64,000 nt of DNA, from NCBI RefSeq assembly GCF_000331305.1, contig NZ_KB217478.1, forward strand, positions 6,784,317 through 6,848,316. The letters run 5' to 3'. Under the pieces are notes generated by a model. That model worked only from the letters and a program-made list of their open reading frames with translations. It was not told the DNA's origin and did no database searches. This document shows positions 26,384-35,992 of the stretch, in pieces. The stretch is from Calothrix sp. PCC 7103. Lineage in GTDB: Bacteria > Cyanobacteriota > Cyanobacteriia > Cyanobacteriales > Nostocaceae. How positions within the stretch are numbered: position 1 is the stretch's first letter; each line of letters begins with the position of its first letter. A program made the translations under genes and the position numbers.

Positions 26384-27526
26384 TTAGGCGCCACGGAAAA
26401 GTTGTAAGCGAGGTCTTTGTAGGACTTGAGTATACAATTCTTCTAGCATTGAAACGTTTTTATCGAGAGTATAGCGTTCGATAGCGCGCGCTCGTGCTTT
26501 TTGTCCAAGTATGGTTGCCATTTCTGGATGGTCTTGGAATAAAGGCAGTAAAGTTCGTAGTTGTGAACGCACACTCTTTGTATCTATTACTACGCCAGCT
26601 CCTTCTAATGCTTCACCATCGGCGCCAACGTCAGTAGCAATACAAGCTACTCCACACGCCATTGCTTCGAGTAATGACAGTGATAACCCTTCAACTAACG
26701 AAGGTAGTATAAATACATCTGCTCCTCGTAATATCTCGATGCGTCGCAGTTCGTCGGCAACAAAACCCAACCAACTTATATTATATTCGGCGCCATAGAA
26801 TGGTTCGAGGGAGTTTTTTAATGGTCCATCACCAACTATTAATAGCTTGCTTTTTAGTCCCATTTGTGCTTGCTTCCAAGCTCGCAATAATGACTCTACG
26901 TTCTTCTCTGCGGCAATACGTCCTTGATAAACAAACAAACGTTCGGCTCTAAATTCAGATTTAATTCTGGAGGCGCCAGGAGAATATTTAATGGTATCTA
27001 CCCCGTTGGGGATGACGGCAATATTATCTTCGGGTACTCCTAAGCGTGCTAATAACTCGCGTTGTATTTGCGAAAAAATAATTGTCGAGTCGTAGTTACA
27101 TAGAAATGGTGCATAAAGTTGGTACGCTAAAAGCTGCGTTCCTGATACCAGTTTGGCACCTTTGCCCGCAAATGGTGTGTGGAAAGTCGCGATTAGTGGT
27201 AAATTTAGCTCTTCACAAATTTCTGGTAGTACAAAATCTAAAGGTGATAGCGTTAGCGAGGCATGTACAATATCAGGTCTAATGCGTCGCAGCGACTGCG
27301 TTAATAACTTAGTCGCTTTGAACGAGGGAATTGTATAAACCTGAGATTTATAAATGAAAGGTAAAGGAACCTCTTGACAATTCCATGAATTATCTGCACG
27401 AGATTCTGTCGCAAAATGTAGAAAACTTACCTGATGTCCTCGGTCGAGTAATGCATTTGTAATTTCTCGACTGTAGGTGACATTACCACAAAAGGGCGTT
27501 TTTTTTCCAATCCAAGCTATACGCAT
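26384..27526 (-). CDS. GT4-family glycosyltransferase
   Basis: A 380-residue retaining glycosyltransferase of the GT-B fold, family 4. The N-terminal domain begins MRIAWIGKKTPFCGNV and has PDIVHASLTLSPLDFVLP; the C-terminal donor-binding domain has VYQGRIAAEKNVESLLRAW, LLIVGDGPLKNSLE, and the E-x7-E signature EGLSLSLLEAMACG. No membrane segment is present, so it acts in the cytoplasm or at the membrane surface on an unknown lipid or sugar acceptor. It is a single gene with a convergent neighbour. Donor sugar cannot be inferred. Confidence 0.85.
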   Translation of the reverse strand: MRIAWIGKKTPFCGNVTYSREITNALLDRGHQVSFLHFATESRADNSWNCQEVPLPFIYKSQVYTIPSFKATKLLTQSLRRIRPDIVHASLTLSPLDFVLPEICEELNLPLIATFHTPFAGKGAKLVSGTQLLAYQLYAPFLCNYDSTIIFSQIQRELLARLGVPEDNIAVIPNGVDTIKYSPGASRIKSEFRAERLFVYQGRIAAEKNVESLLRAWKQAQMGLKSKLLIVGDGPLKNSLEPFYGAEYNISWLGFVADELRRIEILRGADVFILPSLVEGLSLSLLEAMACGVACIATDVGADGEALEGAGVVIDTKSVRSQLRTLLPLFQDHPEMATILGQKARARAIERYTLDKNVSMLEELYTQVLQRPRLQLFRGA

Positions 27527-27771
27527 TCTTTATTAGTTATTAACTTGCGGGGGGTAAATATTAAATTCTGTCTTTAGCACTGTGCTTCGATAAGAAGTAC
27601 ACTTTATGGACTTTTATTATCATAAAATCCCGCCGAAATATATAATAACCAGTAAAAATTAATTTTTGTCAATCGCTCCTCGTCGTCTTTGTACATCACC
27701 AATGGTAAATAGATTACATTCAATCTCAGTAAAATTCCATGAGATTGCGTGTAACATCAATTAATCAATGA

Positions 27772-29334
27772 CTACTTTGTAGTTGGTTCTGATTTAAACA
27801 GTACCAAACCACAGCTTAAAATCACTATTGCCGCAAGCCCTAAAAATACAGTTTTGAGTCCAAAAAATGTTTCAGCTACACCTGCTAATGCTAAAGGTAA
27901 AGAAAGAGCAATATTAATCACATTGTTTTGTAAACCAAAGACTTTGCCACGCATTTCTGGTGGGGTTTGAGTTTGTAGCACTGTTTGCATTGGTATCCCA
28001 ATTAACGCTCCAAATACTCCCAGCAACATAATTAATGCGACTACTATATAAAGTTGTTTTGTAAATATTGATAATCCAATCAGCGATGCTGCCATCCCAA
28101 TACATCCCAACAAACTCATCTGGCTATGCTGTAAGCGTGCAGCAAATTGTCCGATAAGCATGGCGCCAATAGCAATACCTACACCTCCAGAAGCAAGTAA
28201 AAAGCCAAATTGTTCAGCTTTCATATTCGGTATAATTTCTGCTAACCTCACTGCTAATACAGTCAGTGCAGCAAACACAGAGAATAATACTATTAATTGT
28301 ACTAATGCACTGCGAAGCGGATGATTACCTTTCAAATATCGTAAACCGTCGCGTAAATCAGAAAGTACATGAGGCGCCTCGGTATCTGGATGAGGCTTTT
28401 CCTGCGTACCAATCAGCAATAAAATTACGCCAGCTATCACATAGCTTCCACCAACCACAAATTCTTTACCCAAACTTCCAAACAAACCTACCTGACACCA
28501 AATTCTATCGGCAAAGTTGAGCATCGGTTCTCCGACTGCAAAACCAATAACTACCGATGCCATCATCGTGGTTGTATACAGCGAGTTTGCCGACAGCAAA
28601 TTATTTTCTTCAATTATTAAAGGAATTGCAGCTTGTTCAGCAGGTGCAAAAAACTGGGTGAGGGTAGAGACTAAAAAAGTCACTGCCAAAATAATCAAAA
28701 ATCCTACAGGTAAGGCGCCAACGGGTTTCAAGTCATGTGTCAGCCATAACAATATAGGTATGGCAAAAACGAATATCCCTCGCATTACATTAGTACTAAC
28801 TAATACGGCTTTCTTTGACCAGCGGTCTACATATACACCAGCGACCGAACCAAATAATACTGCTGGGATAGTAAACGCCATCATAATCGCCGAAACCCAA
28901 CCGCTTATGGTTTGCTCACCTGTTTGAAAGTGAGTTTTGATTATGGCAATCATTAGTACTAAATAAACTTTATCTGCCAATTGGCAGAAGACTTGACCTC
29001 CCCAAAGTGCAAGGAAGTTTGGATTCTTCAATACAGGTAAAAAGCCAATGGGGTTACTATCTGGCTTAAGGTCAATCGAATCTACACTCGTCTTACCGTT
29101 AGAAGATATGGCGCCATTTTTACTCACATGTACCAAATCGCTTTTCGCATCAGTTTTTGAATTAACCGAGGCGCCATTTTTAGTCGAATCTAGAGGGATG
29201 ACATTTTTGCTAAATCCCTGTGGGGAGGACTTGGAATCGGGTGAATTATTACTAATGGGTGTTCGATTTGGCTTTGCAGGATGACTAGGTAACGAGTAAT
29301 TGGTTTTTCTTTCACTGGAAGACGGTTGCATCAT
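27772..29334 (-). CDS. MFS transporter with a long disordered N-terminus
   Basis: A protein of about 520 residues. The first 95 are Ser/Asn/Lys/Pro-rich and predicted disordered and cytoplasmic. The rest has about 12 transmembrane helices with the MFS loop motif [16 protein letters not shown] after TM2 and [22 protein letters not shown] in the second half, like the MFS_3 (enterobactin-exporter-like) group. It is probably an exporter. It overlaps the end of recO by about 20 bp, so translation is coupled. I chose ATG 29334 over an upstream TTG. The substrate is unknown. Confidence 0.82.
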   Translation of the reverse strand: MMQPSSSERKTNYSLPSHPAKPNRTPISNNSPDSKSSPQGFSKNVIPLDSTKNGASVNSKTDAKSDLVHVSKNGAISSNGKTSVDSIDLKPDSNPIGFLPVLKNPNFLALWGGQVFCQLADKVYLVLMIAIIKTHFQTGEQTISGWVSAIMMAFTIPAVLFGSVAGVYVDRWSKKAVLVSTNVMRGIFVFAIPILLWLTHDLKPVGALPVGFLIILAVTFLVSTLTQFFAPAEQAAIPLIIEENNLLSANSLYTTTMMASVVIGFAVGEPMLNFADRIWCQVGLFGSLGKEFVVGGSYVIAGVILLLIGTQEKPHPDTEAPHVLSDLRDGLRYLKGNHPLRSALVQLIVLFSVFAALTVLAVRLAEIIPNMKAEQFGFLLASGGVGIAIGAMLIGQFAARLQHSQMSLLGCIGMAASLIGLSIFTKQLYIVVALIMLLGVFGALIGIPMQTVLQTQTPPEMRGKVFGLQNNVINIALSLPLALAGVAETFFGLKTVFLGLAAIVILSCGLVLFKSEPTTK

Positions 29335-30265
29335 AATTAGCGGCAAAAAATGAATCGATTAAAGCAGCAGAGCGAATCGAACGTCCTAAATGATACTGAG
29401 CGTATTGGCGCAATACCTGCTCAACAGATAACCAACTTTGGTCTTGAGTATTTCCCACAGCATCGCTGTTGGAAATATCTAATTGTGATAGCTGCTGAAA
29501 CAGAAATAATTCTGTCGCGTTTAGACGCCTACTCAAGGTAGGTAACTCCTGCGAGTGGTGAATTGTTTCGTAAGTTTCGTATGTGTCGTGCGGCAATTGT
29601 TGTGGGGATGTATAATTTCCCTCAACTTCGCGTACAGTAATTTTTTTCTCCTCCTGCTTTAAAAGATTTTGTGATGAACGTAGTTTTTCCCATGCATCCA
29701 AATAAATAGCTCCACCAGCATTAATGCTAAACCCGACTTGGTTACGAGCGGCGCCAAAATCAGCAATTAGAGGACGCTGCGTCAAACAACAAGTATCAAC
29801 TTGTGGTGCAAACCCCGCTAAAGCCATAAATTGGAATACTGCATGGCAAAGGAAAGCGACTACTTGTAGTGAGTTATTACTACTGACATTTTCCAAACGG
29901 GATAAATGTTCGTTGAGTAATTCATATAGTTCTTCTTGTGGGTTTTCGCTCAATGCTTGGGACAAAACAATTTCAGCCAAGTATTGACTCGCGGCTAATC
30001 TTCCTAAATCTTTAGCAAGACCCGGATATGATTTTACAGTATTTGCTTGTGTAATTTTGTCTAGTGACCGCCCTTTGGCAATCAGTACTTCGTTAACTAC
30101 AAACATTGCGCTTCTGCCGCCTAGACTAGAATTGTGCTTACGCGCGCCCGGTGCAATGGCTGTGAGTAAACCATACTCTTTTGTCAAAATAGTCACTAAC
30201 CTATCTGATTCCCCAAAAACTTGGGTTTTCAGATTAATACCAGTTGCCTTATAGGTTTTACTCAT
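29312..30265 (-). CDS. recO: DNA repair protein RecO
   Basis: A 317-residue RecO with the N-terminal OB fold ([37 protein letters not shown]) and a helical C-terminal domain. It works with RecR to load RecA at single-stranded gaps. A CxxC-type zinc site is partly represented by DTCCLTQRP. About 60 residues in the middle-to-late part (for example [20 protein letters not shown]) look like an insertion relative to shorter RecO proteins. It follows deoC by 11 bp and overlaps the MFS gene, a layout common in cyanobacteria. Confidence 0.9.
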   Translation of the reverse strand: MSKTYKATGINLKTQVFGESDRLVTILTKEYGLLTAIAPGARKHNSSLGGRSAMFVVNEVLIAKGRSLDKITQANTVKSYPGLAKDLGRLAASQYLAEIVLSQALSENPQEELYELLNEHLSRLENVSSNNSLQVVAFLCHAVFQFMALAGFAPQVDTCCLTQRPLIADFGAARNQVGFSINAGGAIYLDAWEKLRSSQNLLKQEEKKITVREVEGNYTSPQQLPHDTYETYETIHHSQELPTLSRRLNATELFLFQQLSQLDISNSDAVGNTQDQSWLSVEQVLRQYAQYHLGRSIRSAALIDSFFAANYDATVFQ

Positions 30266-30276
30266 TAGCCACCGAA

Positions 30277-30978
30277 TCAGTAATTACCCTTTTGTTCCAG
30301 CGTATCGTACCCTTTGAGTAATTCGATACTACGGGAAGTTCCCAGTCGAGTTGCCCCCGCTAATATTAAGTCTAAGGCTGCTTGTAACGTCCGAATACCC
30401 CCCGAGGCTTTAATTCCTACCCTGTCTCGTGCAACCTCTTTCAAAAGACGTACATCCTCTACCGTAGCGCCACCGTTCCAACCTGTACTAGTCTTCAAAA
30501 ACGTGGCGCCAGCGTCCATTGCAATTTCCGCAGCCAAAACTTTTTCAGTATCCGTGAGTAGCGTAGTCTCTAATATTACCTTAACGGTTTTTCCAGTTGC
30601 TTCACAAATATCAGCAATTTCACGGTGTACATCATCGGTCTTGCCAGCTTTCAAAAAACCTAAATTTAACACCACATCCAACTCAGTGGCGCCGTTTTCC
30701 ACCGCTTCTTGTGCCTCATAAAGCTTTGTTGCTTTTGTCACTGCTCCTGTAGGAAAACCAATAACAGTACAAACAACAGGTTTTTTATTACGGAGAAGTT
30801 CCGTTGCCAACTTAACGTAAGTAGGGTATATACATACTGACGCAAAGCCATATCTATCAGCTTGCTCACACCATTGAGTAACCATATCTGGCGTTGCCGT
30901 CGGAACCAGCAGCGAATGGTCTATAAATGGCGCAATATCAATGTCCGAATACTCCGTATCTGAATATCTTGCTGCCAT
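30277..30978 (-). CDS. deoC: Deoxyribose-phosphate aldolase DeoC
   Basis: A 233-residue class I aldolase with a TIM-barrel fold, cleaving 2-deoxyribose 5-phosphate to glyceraldehyde 3-phosphate and acetaldehyde. Visible are the N-terminal [12 protein letters not shown], the Schiff-base lysine in [10 protein letters not shown], the second active-site lysine in [11 protein letters not shown] and the phosphate-binding [10 protein letters not shown]. It is the first gene of a deoC-recO-MFS unit. Length is typical. Confidence 0.94.
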   Translation of the reverse strand: MAARYSDTEYSDIDIAPFIDHSLLVPTATPDMVTQWCEQADRYGFASVCIYPTYVKLATELLRNKKPVVCTVIGFPTGAVTKATKLYEAQEAVENGATELDVVLNLGFLKAGKTDDVHREIADICEATGKTVKVILETTLLTDTEKVLAAEIAMDAGATFLKTSTGWNGGATVEDVRLLKEVARDRVGIKASGGIRTLQAALDLILAGATRLGTSRSIELLKGYDTLEQKGNY

Positions 30979-31150
30979 TACGTTTTAATCAACTATATAT
31001 TACTAAATCTTATCAAAACTTAAGAGTCCTTTAATCATTTTAACTTTTATTACGGATTTTACGGAGAATTTTCCATAAATTTATGCCAAACTGGCAAAAT
31101 ACAAGCCTTGTCAAGTCTAAGAGTGGAATAGTTTCTTGTAGAATGGTTTC

Positions 31151-31178
31151 TTGTGGAATGGGCATCCCTGCCCGTTCC
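31151..31178. repeat. Dispersed repeat (GGAATGGGCATCCCTGCCC), copy 3
   Basis: Contains GGGCATCCCTGCCC and matches the 26.33-kb element in inverted orientation. It lies upstream of deoC and downstream of the methyltransferase gene. Confidence 0.65.
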
Positions 31179-31205
31179 TAATTCATATGATGTTTGTGAA
31201 AATTG

Positions 31206-32318
31206 CTAATTAATAAAATCAATAATAGATTGTGCAATCGCTTTTGATGCTAAATAAGGAACACCATTTCCAATAGTTTTAAACATATTAGTAAGTGACA
31301 TATCATCAGGCAAAACAAAACTTTGTGGTAAAGATTGGATTGCCAAAGCTTCAGCTACAGATATTCTTCTCATTTTATAAGGATGTAAATGTACTTCATT
31401 ATTACCATAGCAAGCAGTCGGAGAATAACGCCAACGATGTAAACGTTTAAAAGATTTTCTCGAATTATCTCCTTCTGCAATTGAAGCAAATTTACTAATA
31501 CCTGCTCTCGGTTGAAAATAGTGTTGAGAATTAAGATGATTTAAAACATTATTTTTTCTAAACCAAAATTCGACTGTTAGTTCTTCTGGAATTGTCAAAG
31601 GACAAGGTATAACAGAGTCTACTTCAAAAGGTTCGCACTGGCGCCAGGGATAAGAAAAAACAACACTTCGAGGATACACAATATATTTTTGCCAAGGAAA
31701 TTCAAGTTCAAAAACTTCAATCTTGCTTAAAAAATGACTATGAAAGCCGATTAGTATAATTCTGTCTCTATCTTGTGGGGCACCGTATTCAATAGCATTA
31801 ATTAAGCGGTCTGTCAATATATAACCAGTTGACTGTAATTTTACTTTCAGAGATTGATAAAATAAATTATGCTTTTTTGTTTTCCATAAACCTTTGACAT
31901 TTTCAAACACAAAAAAATCAGGCTGTTGTTGACAAATCAATTCAACATATGCACTACTCAGCTTACCATTATCACCCAAATAACCACGATTTTTGCCACC
32001 TATAGAAAAATCAGGACATGGTGGTCCACCAATAAACCCAATTACATTTGTATCGTTTGTACGACAATCTTTTACAAATTTCTTTAAATAATGAGCAGAA
32101 TCAGATTCTATCAGCTTATTAACATCATTATCTTCCCCGTCATGATACCCATATTCGGGCGAAGGCAAATTGAGATTTACACGTGAGTATTTATATGCTG
32201 CCATGAAAGGTTTAAAAATCTCGTTTACATAAACAATCTCATACCCACCAATTTCAAATCCCAAATCTAAAAAACCAGAACCAGCAAAAAAAGAAAAAAT
32301 CTTCGGTTTAACAGCCAT
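31206..32318 (-). CDS. Orphan DNA (cytosine-5) methyltransferase
   Basis: A 370-residue C5-methyltransferase. Motif I is FFAGSGFLDLGFE (AdoMet binding). Motif IV is GGPPCPDFSIGG with the catalytic Cys at about 101; Asp follows PC-Pro where most enzymes have Gln-Gly. Motif VI is FFVFENV, motif VIII QDRDRIILIG and motif X FKTIGNGVPYLASKAI. A target-recognition region lies between about residues 200 and 300. No restriction endonuclease gene is adjacent, so it looks solitary. Its target cannot be read from sequence. It carries only one GGCGCC site and lies beside a nuclease/duplication region, which suggests acquisition. Confidence 0.92.
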   Translation of the reverse strand: MAVKPKIFSFFAGSGFLDLGFEIGGYEIVYVNEIFKPFMAAYKYSRVNLNLPSPEYGYHDGEDNDVNKLIESDSAHYLKKFVKDCRTNDTNVIGFIGGPPCPDFSIGGKNRGYLGDNGKLSSAYVELICQQQPDFFVFENVKGLWKTKKHNLFYQSLKVKLQSTGYILTDRLINAIEYGAPQDRDRIILIGFHSHFLSKIEVFELEFPWQKYIVYPRSVVFSYPWRQCEPFEVDSVIPCPLTIPEELTVEFWFRKNNVLNHLNSQHYFQPRAGISKFASIAEGDNSRKSFKRLHRWRYSPTACYGNNEVHLHPYKMRRISVAEALAIQSLPQSFVLPDDMSLTNMFKTIGNGVPYLASKAIAQSIIDFIN

Positions 32319-32446
32319 TTACTTAATTATATAAATTCCTCTCTCTGTGGTCTAATAGTCTCTATGGTCAAAAAATTATTTATCATAATAGTGTTTTGTT
32401 GGGTTCCGTTCCTCCACCCAACCTACAAATGGCACCAAAATATTGT

Positions 32447-32755
32447 TTAATGTTCCTGCAACCAATTGTTCAAATCATCAATTTTAGTAAAATCGAACAA
32501 AGCTTCGGCAAGCGCTTCTAGCTGAGTTGAATTCATAGACTTGACACGCGCACGCACTTGGGGCGATAATTCTCCAAATCGTCGTGACAGTTGCCGTAAA
32601 ATTAACCCTTGTTCACCTTCAACTCGTCCTTCAACTCTACCGCGTTTGTAACCAATCCGCTCACCTGTAGTCAGATAAGGCATACTTTGCTCCTCTTCAA
32701 ATTGTTTTAATTCTTCCAAAAACTTGTTTTTTAACCTTTCTGATAAGATTAAGGT
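32447..32755 (-). pseudogene. Truncated tandem copy of the 3' end of the Rpn/DUF4351 gene
   Basis: About 100 codons are nearly identical to the last third of the neighbouring gene at 32870-33889 (ELKQFEEEQSMPYLTTGER, GLILRQLSRRFGELS, NSTQLEALAEAL, DDLNNWLQ). Homology begins near ILSERLKNKF and there is no good start codon. The VEGR tandem repeat is reduced to two units against five in the full copy. It is best read as a partial duplication, though a short peptide starting at TTG 32719 is possible. Confidence 0.75.
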
Positions 32756-32869
32756 AAAAGCATCTTAAATTAAACCGATATAAGTTTTTAGCCCCCAAGC
32801 AAAATATTTGGGGGAATTTCTAAATTTTACAGCACTGGCTCTCAACTCTTACCAACACAAAAACATTGT

Positions 32870-33889
32870 TTAATTCTTTTGCAACCAGTTGTTCAAATCA
32901 TCAATATTAGTAAAATCTAACAAAGCTTCGGCAAGTGCTTCTAACTGAGTTGAATTCATAGACTCAATGCGCGCGCGCACTTGGGACGATAATTCTCCAA
33001 ATCGTCGTGACAGTTGCCGTAAAATTAACCCTTGTTCACCTTCAACTCGTCCTTCAACTCGTCCTTCAACTCGTCCTTCAACCCGTCCTTCAACTCTACC
33101 GCGTTTGTAACCAATCCGCTCACCTGTAGTCAGATAAGGCATACTTTGCTCCTCTTCAAATTGTTTTAATTCTTCCCAAAACTTGTTTTCTAACCTCTCT
33201 GGTAAAATCATAACCCAATCTATAAATCTATAGAGGTTACGAATATGTTGCTCGTCTAGCCCTTTTTCGTAAAGTTGGCGTATCAAAGCAAATTTTGACT
33301 CTTTTCGCTGCTTAGGTTTTCCTTGGGTTTGCTGCATTTTCAAGTGTGCTATCACAACATGAGCAAACACATTATCACTAGCTTCAAGTTGAGCTATGCG
33401 ATTTTGGTAATCTAAAAGCTTAACGCTGTCGAATTGAAAATCTAATTTTGTACCGGGATAAGTAAAACTAAACCCCTTCGGGCGCCAGTTTGGGCTACTA
33501 TCACATAAAATCGCCAAGCTAATTGCTGGTTTATCAAAACGGTCGAAAATCCGGAAGTTATATACAAACATACGTTTTTCAAAGCCCTTTTCCGGTTGGG
33601 CCTGAATTTCTATATGTATCAGTAACCACAATTCTTCCCCTTTATGTCCCCATACTTTGACTAATTTATCTGCATATCGTTTACCTTGTTTGGCTTTACG
33701 AGAGATTTGTCGAAACTCTTTATCTAAAAACTCGTATTTACGACTCCAGTCGATAAGAGATGCAACTTCGGGGAAGAAAAACTGCATTGCTTGGGGAAAA
33801 TAAATTTCGAGAATTTCTTTCCAAGGTGAATCGTTATCAGCACGCTTTTTCTTAGTAGTTTTCTTAGTAGTTTTTGTAGTTGCAGCCAT
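32870..33889 (-). CDS. Rpn-like PD-(D/E)XK nuclease with DUF4351 tail
   Basis: A 339-residue protein with a very basic start (KTTKKTTKKKRA), a PD-(D/E)XK-like core (DKLVKVWGHKGEELWLLIHIEIQAQ, where the Asp and the E-I-Q triplet match Rpn-type nucleases) and a C-terminal DUF4351 region (GLILRQLSRRFGELSSQVRARIESMNSTQLEALAEALLDF). Between them five VEGR units are encoded by a 12-bp tandem repeat. Such proteins are multicopy in filamentous cyanobacteria and are called recombination-promoting nucleases or putative transposases. A truncated copy lies downstream. Confidence 0.8.
   Translation of the reverse strand: MAATTKTTKKTTKKKRADNDSPWKEILEIYFPQAMQFFFPEVASLIDWSRKYEFLDKEFRQISRKAKQGKRYADKLVKVWGHKGEELWLLIHIEIQAQPEKGFEKRMFVYNFRIFDRFDKPAISLAILCDSSPNWRPKGFSFTYPGTKLDFQFDSVKLLDYQNRIAQLEASDNVFAHVVIAHLKMQQTQGKPKQRKESKFALIRQLYEKGLDEQHIRNLYRFIDWVMILPERLENKFWEELKQFEEEQSMPYLTTGERIGYKRGRVEGRVEGRVEGRVEGRVEGEQGLILRQLSRRFGELSSQVRARIESMNSTQLEALAEALLDFTNIDDLNNWLQKN
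33039..33098. repeat. Five 12-bp tandem repeats inside the Rpn-like gene
   Basis: Five units of CCTTCAACTCGT (the fourth and fifth with single or double changes) encode VEGR repeats in the minus-strand gene. The truncated copy downstream has two units. The period of 12 keeps the frame, so unit number can vary without inactivating the gene. Confidence 0.85.
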
Positions 33890-34332
33890 AAATGTATTTT
33901 ATTGGTAGTGCAAATGTTTTTTTCATTAAAGGGTAAACTTTGCATTTAAACAATACCAATGAAATAATTTAAAAAATCAACTCTAATATTAGTATAAATT
34001 TTAATCAGTATATATAATCTAAAAATCTAATAAGCGTGTCAAAATATGGAAAAATAGCTATAAATAACATCCAAACAAACAATAATAAATAGTGCTTTTA
34101 ATCTCGCAGTAAAAACCGCAGGTTAAAAAACATACGTAAAATTATATAGTTTTATGAAAATCAAAGCCCTCTTATTAAGGGCTACTGTGTACACACAAGT
34201 TTGGTAAAAGTAACCTTTCTTCCCTTTCTTCCCTTTCTTCTCTTTCTTTGTGTTCTTCGTGCCTTTGTGGTTCTATCAAAAGAATAAACCACAAAGACAC
34301 AAAGGTCACAAAGGAGGGATATTAAGGGGGGA
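33890..34332. other. 443-bp AT-rich spacer with an inverted-repeat element
   Basis: No gene was recognised. Within 34246-34313 the sequence CTTTGTG...CCTTTGTGGTT is mirrored by AACCACAAAG...CACAAAGG, forming a large imperfect hairpin just downstream of the DUF697-type GTPase gene (which ends at 34333). CTTTGTGTTCTT motifs of the same type recur near 7.22, 26.3 and 61.2 kb. Confidence 0.55.
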
Positions 34333-35760
34333 TCAAACACCTTCAGGAACTAACTTCTTAACACCTTGACTAACAAACCCTTGTAAATTAGCCACTTGTT
34401 GACTTTGCTGAAAAACATTTTGCAAAGACGAACGTAACTTATCCAAGTTAAGTGCATTACCAGTCTCAATAGAAACTTCCTGCGCTTGGAAATACTCAAC
34501 CAAAGCTAACCCAGCAACGCGCGTTAGATACGCAGCACTTACACCTTGAATAACACCACCCACAGCGTAAGTAACAGCATTAGTCTTCAACACAGTACTA
34601 ATAGCTTTCGTCGAAAGTTCAACTAAACCAAGTTTAAGCATTAACCCTCCCATTTCGGCTGCCACAGTTCTGGCTTGTTCAAGGGAGAATTTTTGCTGGT
34701 ACACATTACCCAAGTCCATAACCATTTGCGCGTTAATAGCAGCAGTCGCTAAAATATCTAACGCTGGCAAGGGGTTAGCAAACGCAGCAGCAGCAGCTAT
34801 CCATTGATTTTGTTCAATTATTGGAGTAGCGCGTGACAGTCTTACTATATTTAATGCTGTTTTAGCTTCAGTTTTGAGCAAGTTCGCTTTTCTAACAGTA
34901 GTTGCCCATATTAACTTTTGCCCTGTAGTCGCAAATACTTGACTCAATTGAGTTGTTAATTGCTGTATATCAGGCGCCGACTGTTTCATCCATTCGCTAG
35001 TCGTACCATCAGCATTGTGCTTGCGAACTTTAATTGGTACAGGCGCCACCGATGTTGCAGTAACATCACATTGCAACCGTTGTTTTAAAGATGACAAGAT
35101 ACTTGCACGCTCATCAGGAATGTATTGGTCTTGCTTATTGAAGACCACCATGATGCGACCACTGGTAGCGTTTAGTTGTTGAAGCGTTTGATATTCTGTA
35201 TCAGTAATATCACCGTTAGTAACAAATAATACGTAATCAGATGTTACAGTATTATTTAAAACTTCAGTATCACTGTTAGAAGCCTCAATAAATAAAGGCG
35301 GCGTTTCGTGAAACTTTACCTTTAGAGGTTGTAAGGATTCAGAGTTTTGCTGTAAAGTGTTAATTAGCGTAGATTTACCTACAAATTTTCCACCAGTCAC
35401 AGCTAGTTGCATTTCTTCCCTGTCAATTTCTTTCTCTAGTTTAGAGATTTGATTTTGCAGTAGAAAGGCAAAGTTTTTTGTATCTACATCATCTTCACAG
35501 GCGCCTGCTAACTGACTGACAACAGCAGAAGCATTTAATATCGCCTTTTCAACAGTCGCACGGTCGCTAGGTAATTCTTCAAGCAGTACGTCGGGACTAG
35601 TACTACGCTGCTTAAATAGCCATAAAGAACCACCAACAGCGACTAAACCCAATAAGCTAAACTCACTAAGAAAGACGAATGAGTCTTGCAAGCTATCGAA
35701 CAGCCACAATGCAAAGCTAAGAGACAGTCCTCCTACTAATATCGGTCGCTGCAACTTCAC
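34333..35760 (-). CDS. Membrane-associated GTPase-like protein with DUF697-type tail
   Basis: A 475-residue protein. Two N-terminal hydrophobic segments (about 8-25 and 32-49) are followed by a P-loop GTPase domain: Walker A AVTGGKFVGKST near residue 125 and the guanine-specificity motif FNKQD near 210. The C-terminal 200 residues are helical and Gly/Ala-rich (WIAAAAAFANPLPALDILATAAINAQMV) and match the DUF697 region of cyanobacterial YcjF-like GTPases. A G3 DxxG is not obvious, so nucleotide hydrolysis is uncertain. It stands alone; role unknown, perhaps at the membrane. Confidence 0.75.
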   Translation of the reverse strand: MKLQRPILVGGLSLSFALWLFDSLQDSFVFLSEFSLLGLVAVGGSLWLFKQRSTSPDVLLEELPSDRATVEKAILNASAVVSQLAGACEDDVDTKNFAFLLQNQISKLEKEIDREEMQLAVTGGKFVGKSTLINTLQQNSESLQPLKVKFHETPPLFIEASNSDTEVLNNTVTSDYVLFVTNGDITDTEYQTLQQLNATSGRIMVVFNKQDQYIPDERASILSSLKQRLQCDVTATSVAPVPIKVRKHNADGTTSEWMKQSAPDIQQLTTQLSQVFATTGQKLIWATTVRKANLLKTEAKTALNIVRLSRATPIIEQNQWIAAAAAFANPLPALDILATAAINAQMVMDLGNVYQQKFSLEQARTVAAEMGGLMLKLGLVELSTKAISTVLKTNAVTYAVGGVIQGVSAAYLTRVAGLALVEYFQAQEVSIETGNALNLDKLRSSLQNVFQQSQQVANLQGFVSQGVKKLVPEGV

Positions 35761-35831
35761 AGTTTTATTCTCCGTTCACCAGACAATTGGTTTCTCTTAC
35801 AGGATAGTCCATTATCTACGGCTTCGATTCA

Positions 35832-35907
35832 GTCCAAAGAAACCAAGCTTTTCGTTATAAATTACACTAAGTAACACAATTGTCGTAAAGAAGCCTGGTT
35901 TCTGGAC
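35832..35907. repeat. Inverted repeat of AGAAACCA type
   Basis: GTCCAAAGAAACCAAGCTT and, 40 bp on, AAGCCTGGTTTCTGGAC are near-perfect inverted copies. Elements built on AGAAACC/GGTTTCT are common dispersed repeats of cyanobacteria. It lies between the divergent GTPase and GT2 genes. Confidence 0.65.
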
Positions 35908-35992
35908 AATCAACTATCCGGTAGTGAAATAATTGGAATAGAAGTGTGTAATAAGCGACAAGTCCTGTACATCTGAGGCAAGTGTTCAGTTT

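Noticed and set aside
33039-33098. Possible CRISPR-like array
   Set aside because: Units are 12 bp, directly adjacent and translated as VEGR; there are no spacers. No CRISPR array was seen elsewhere.
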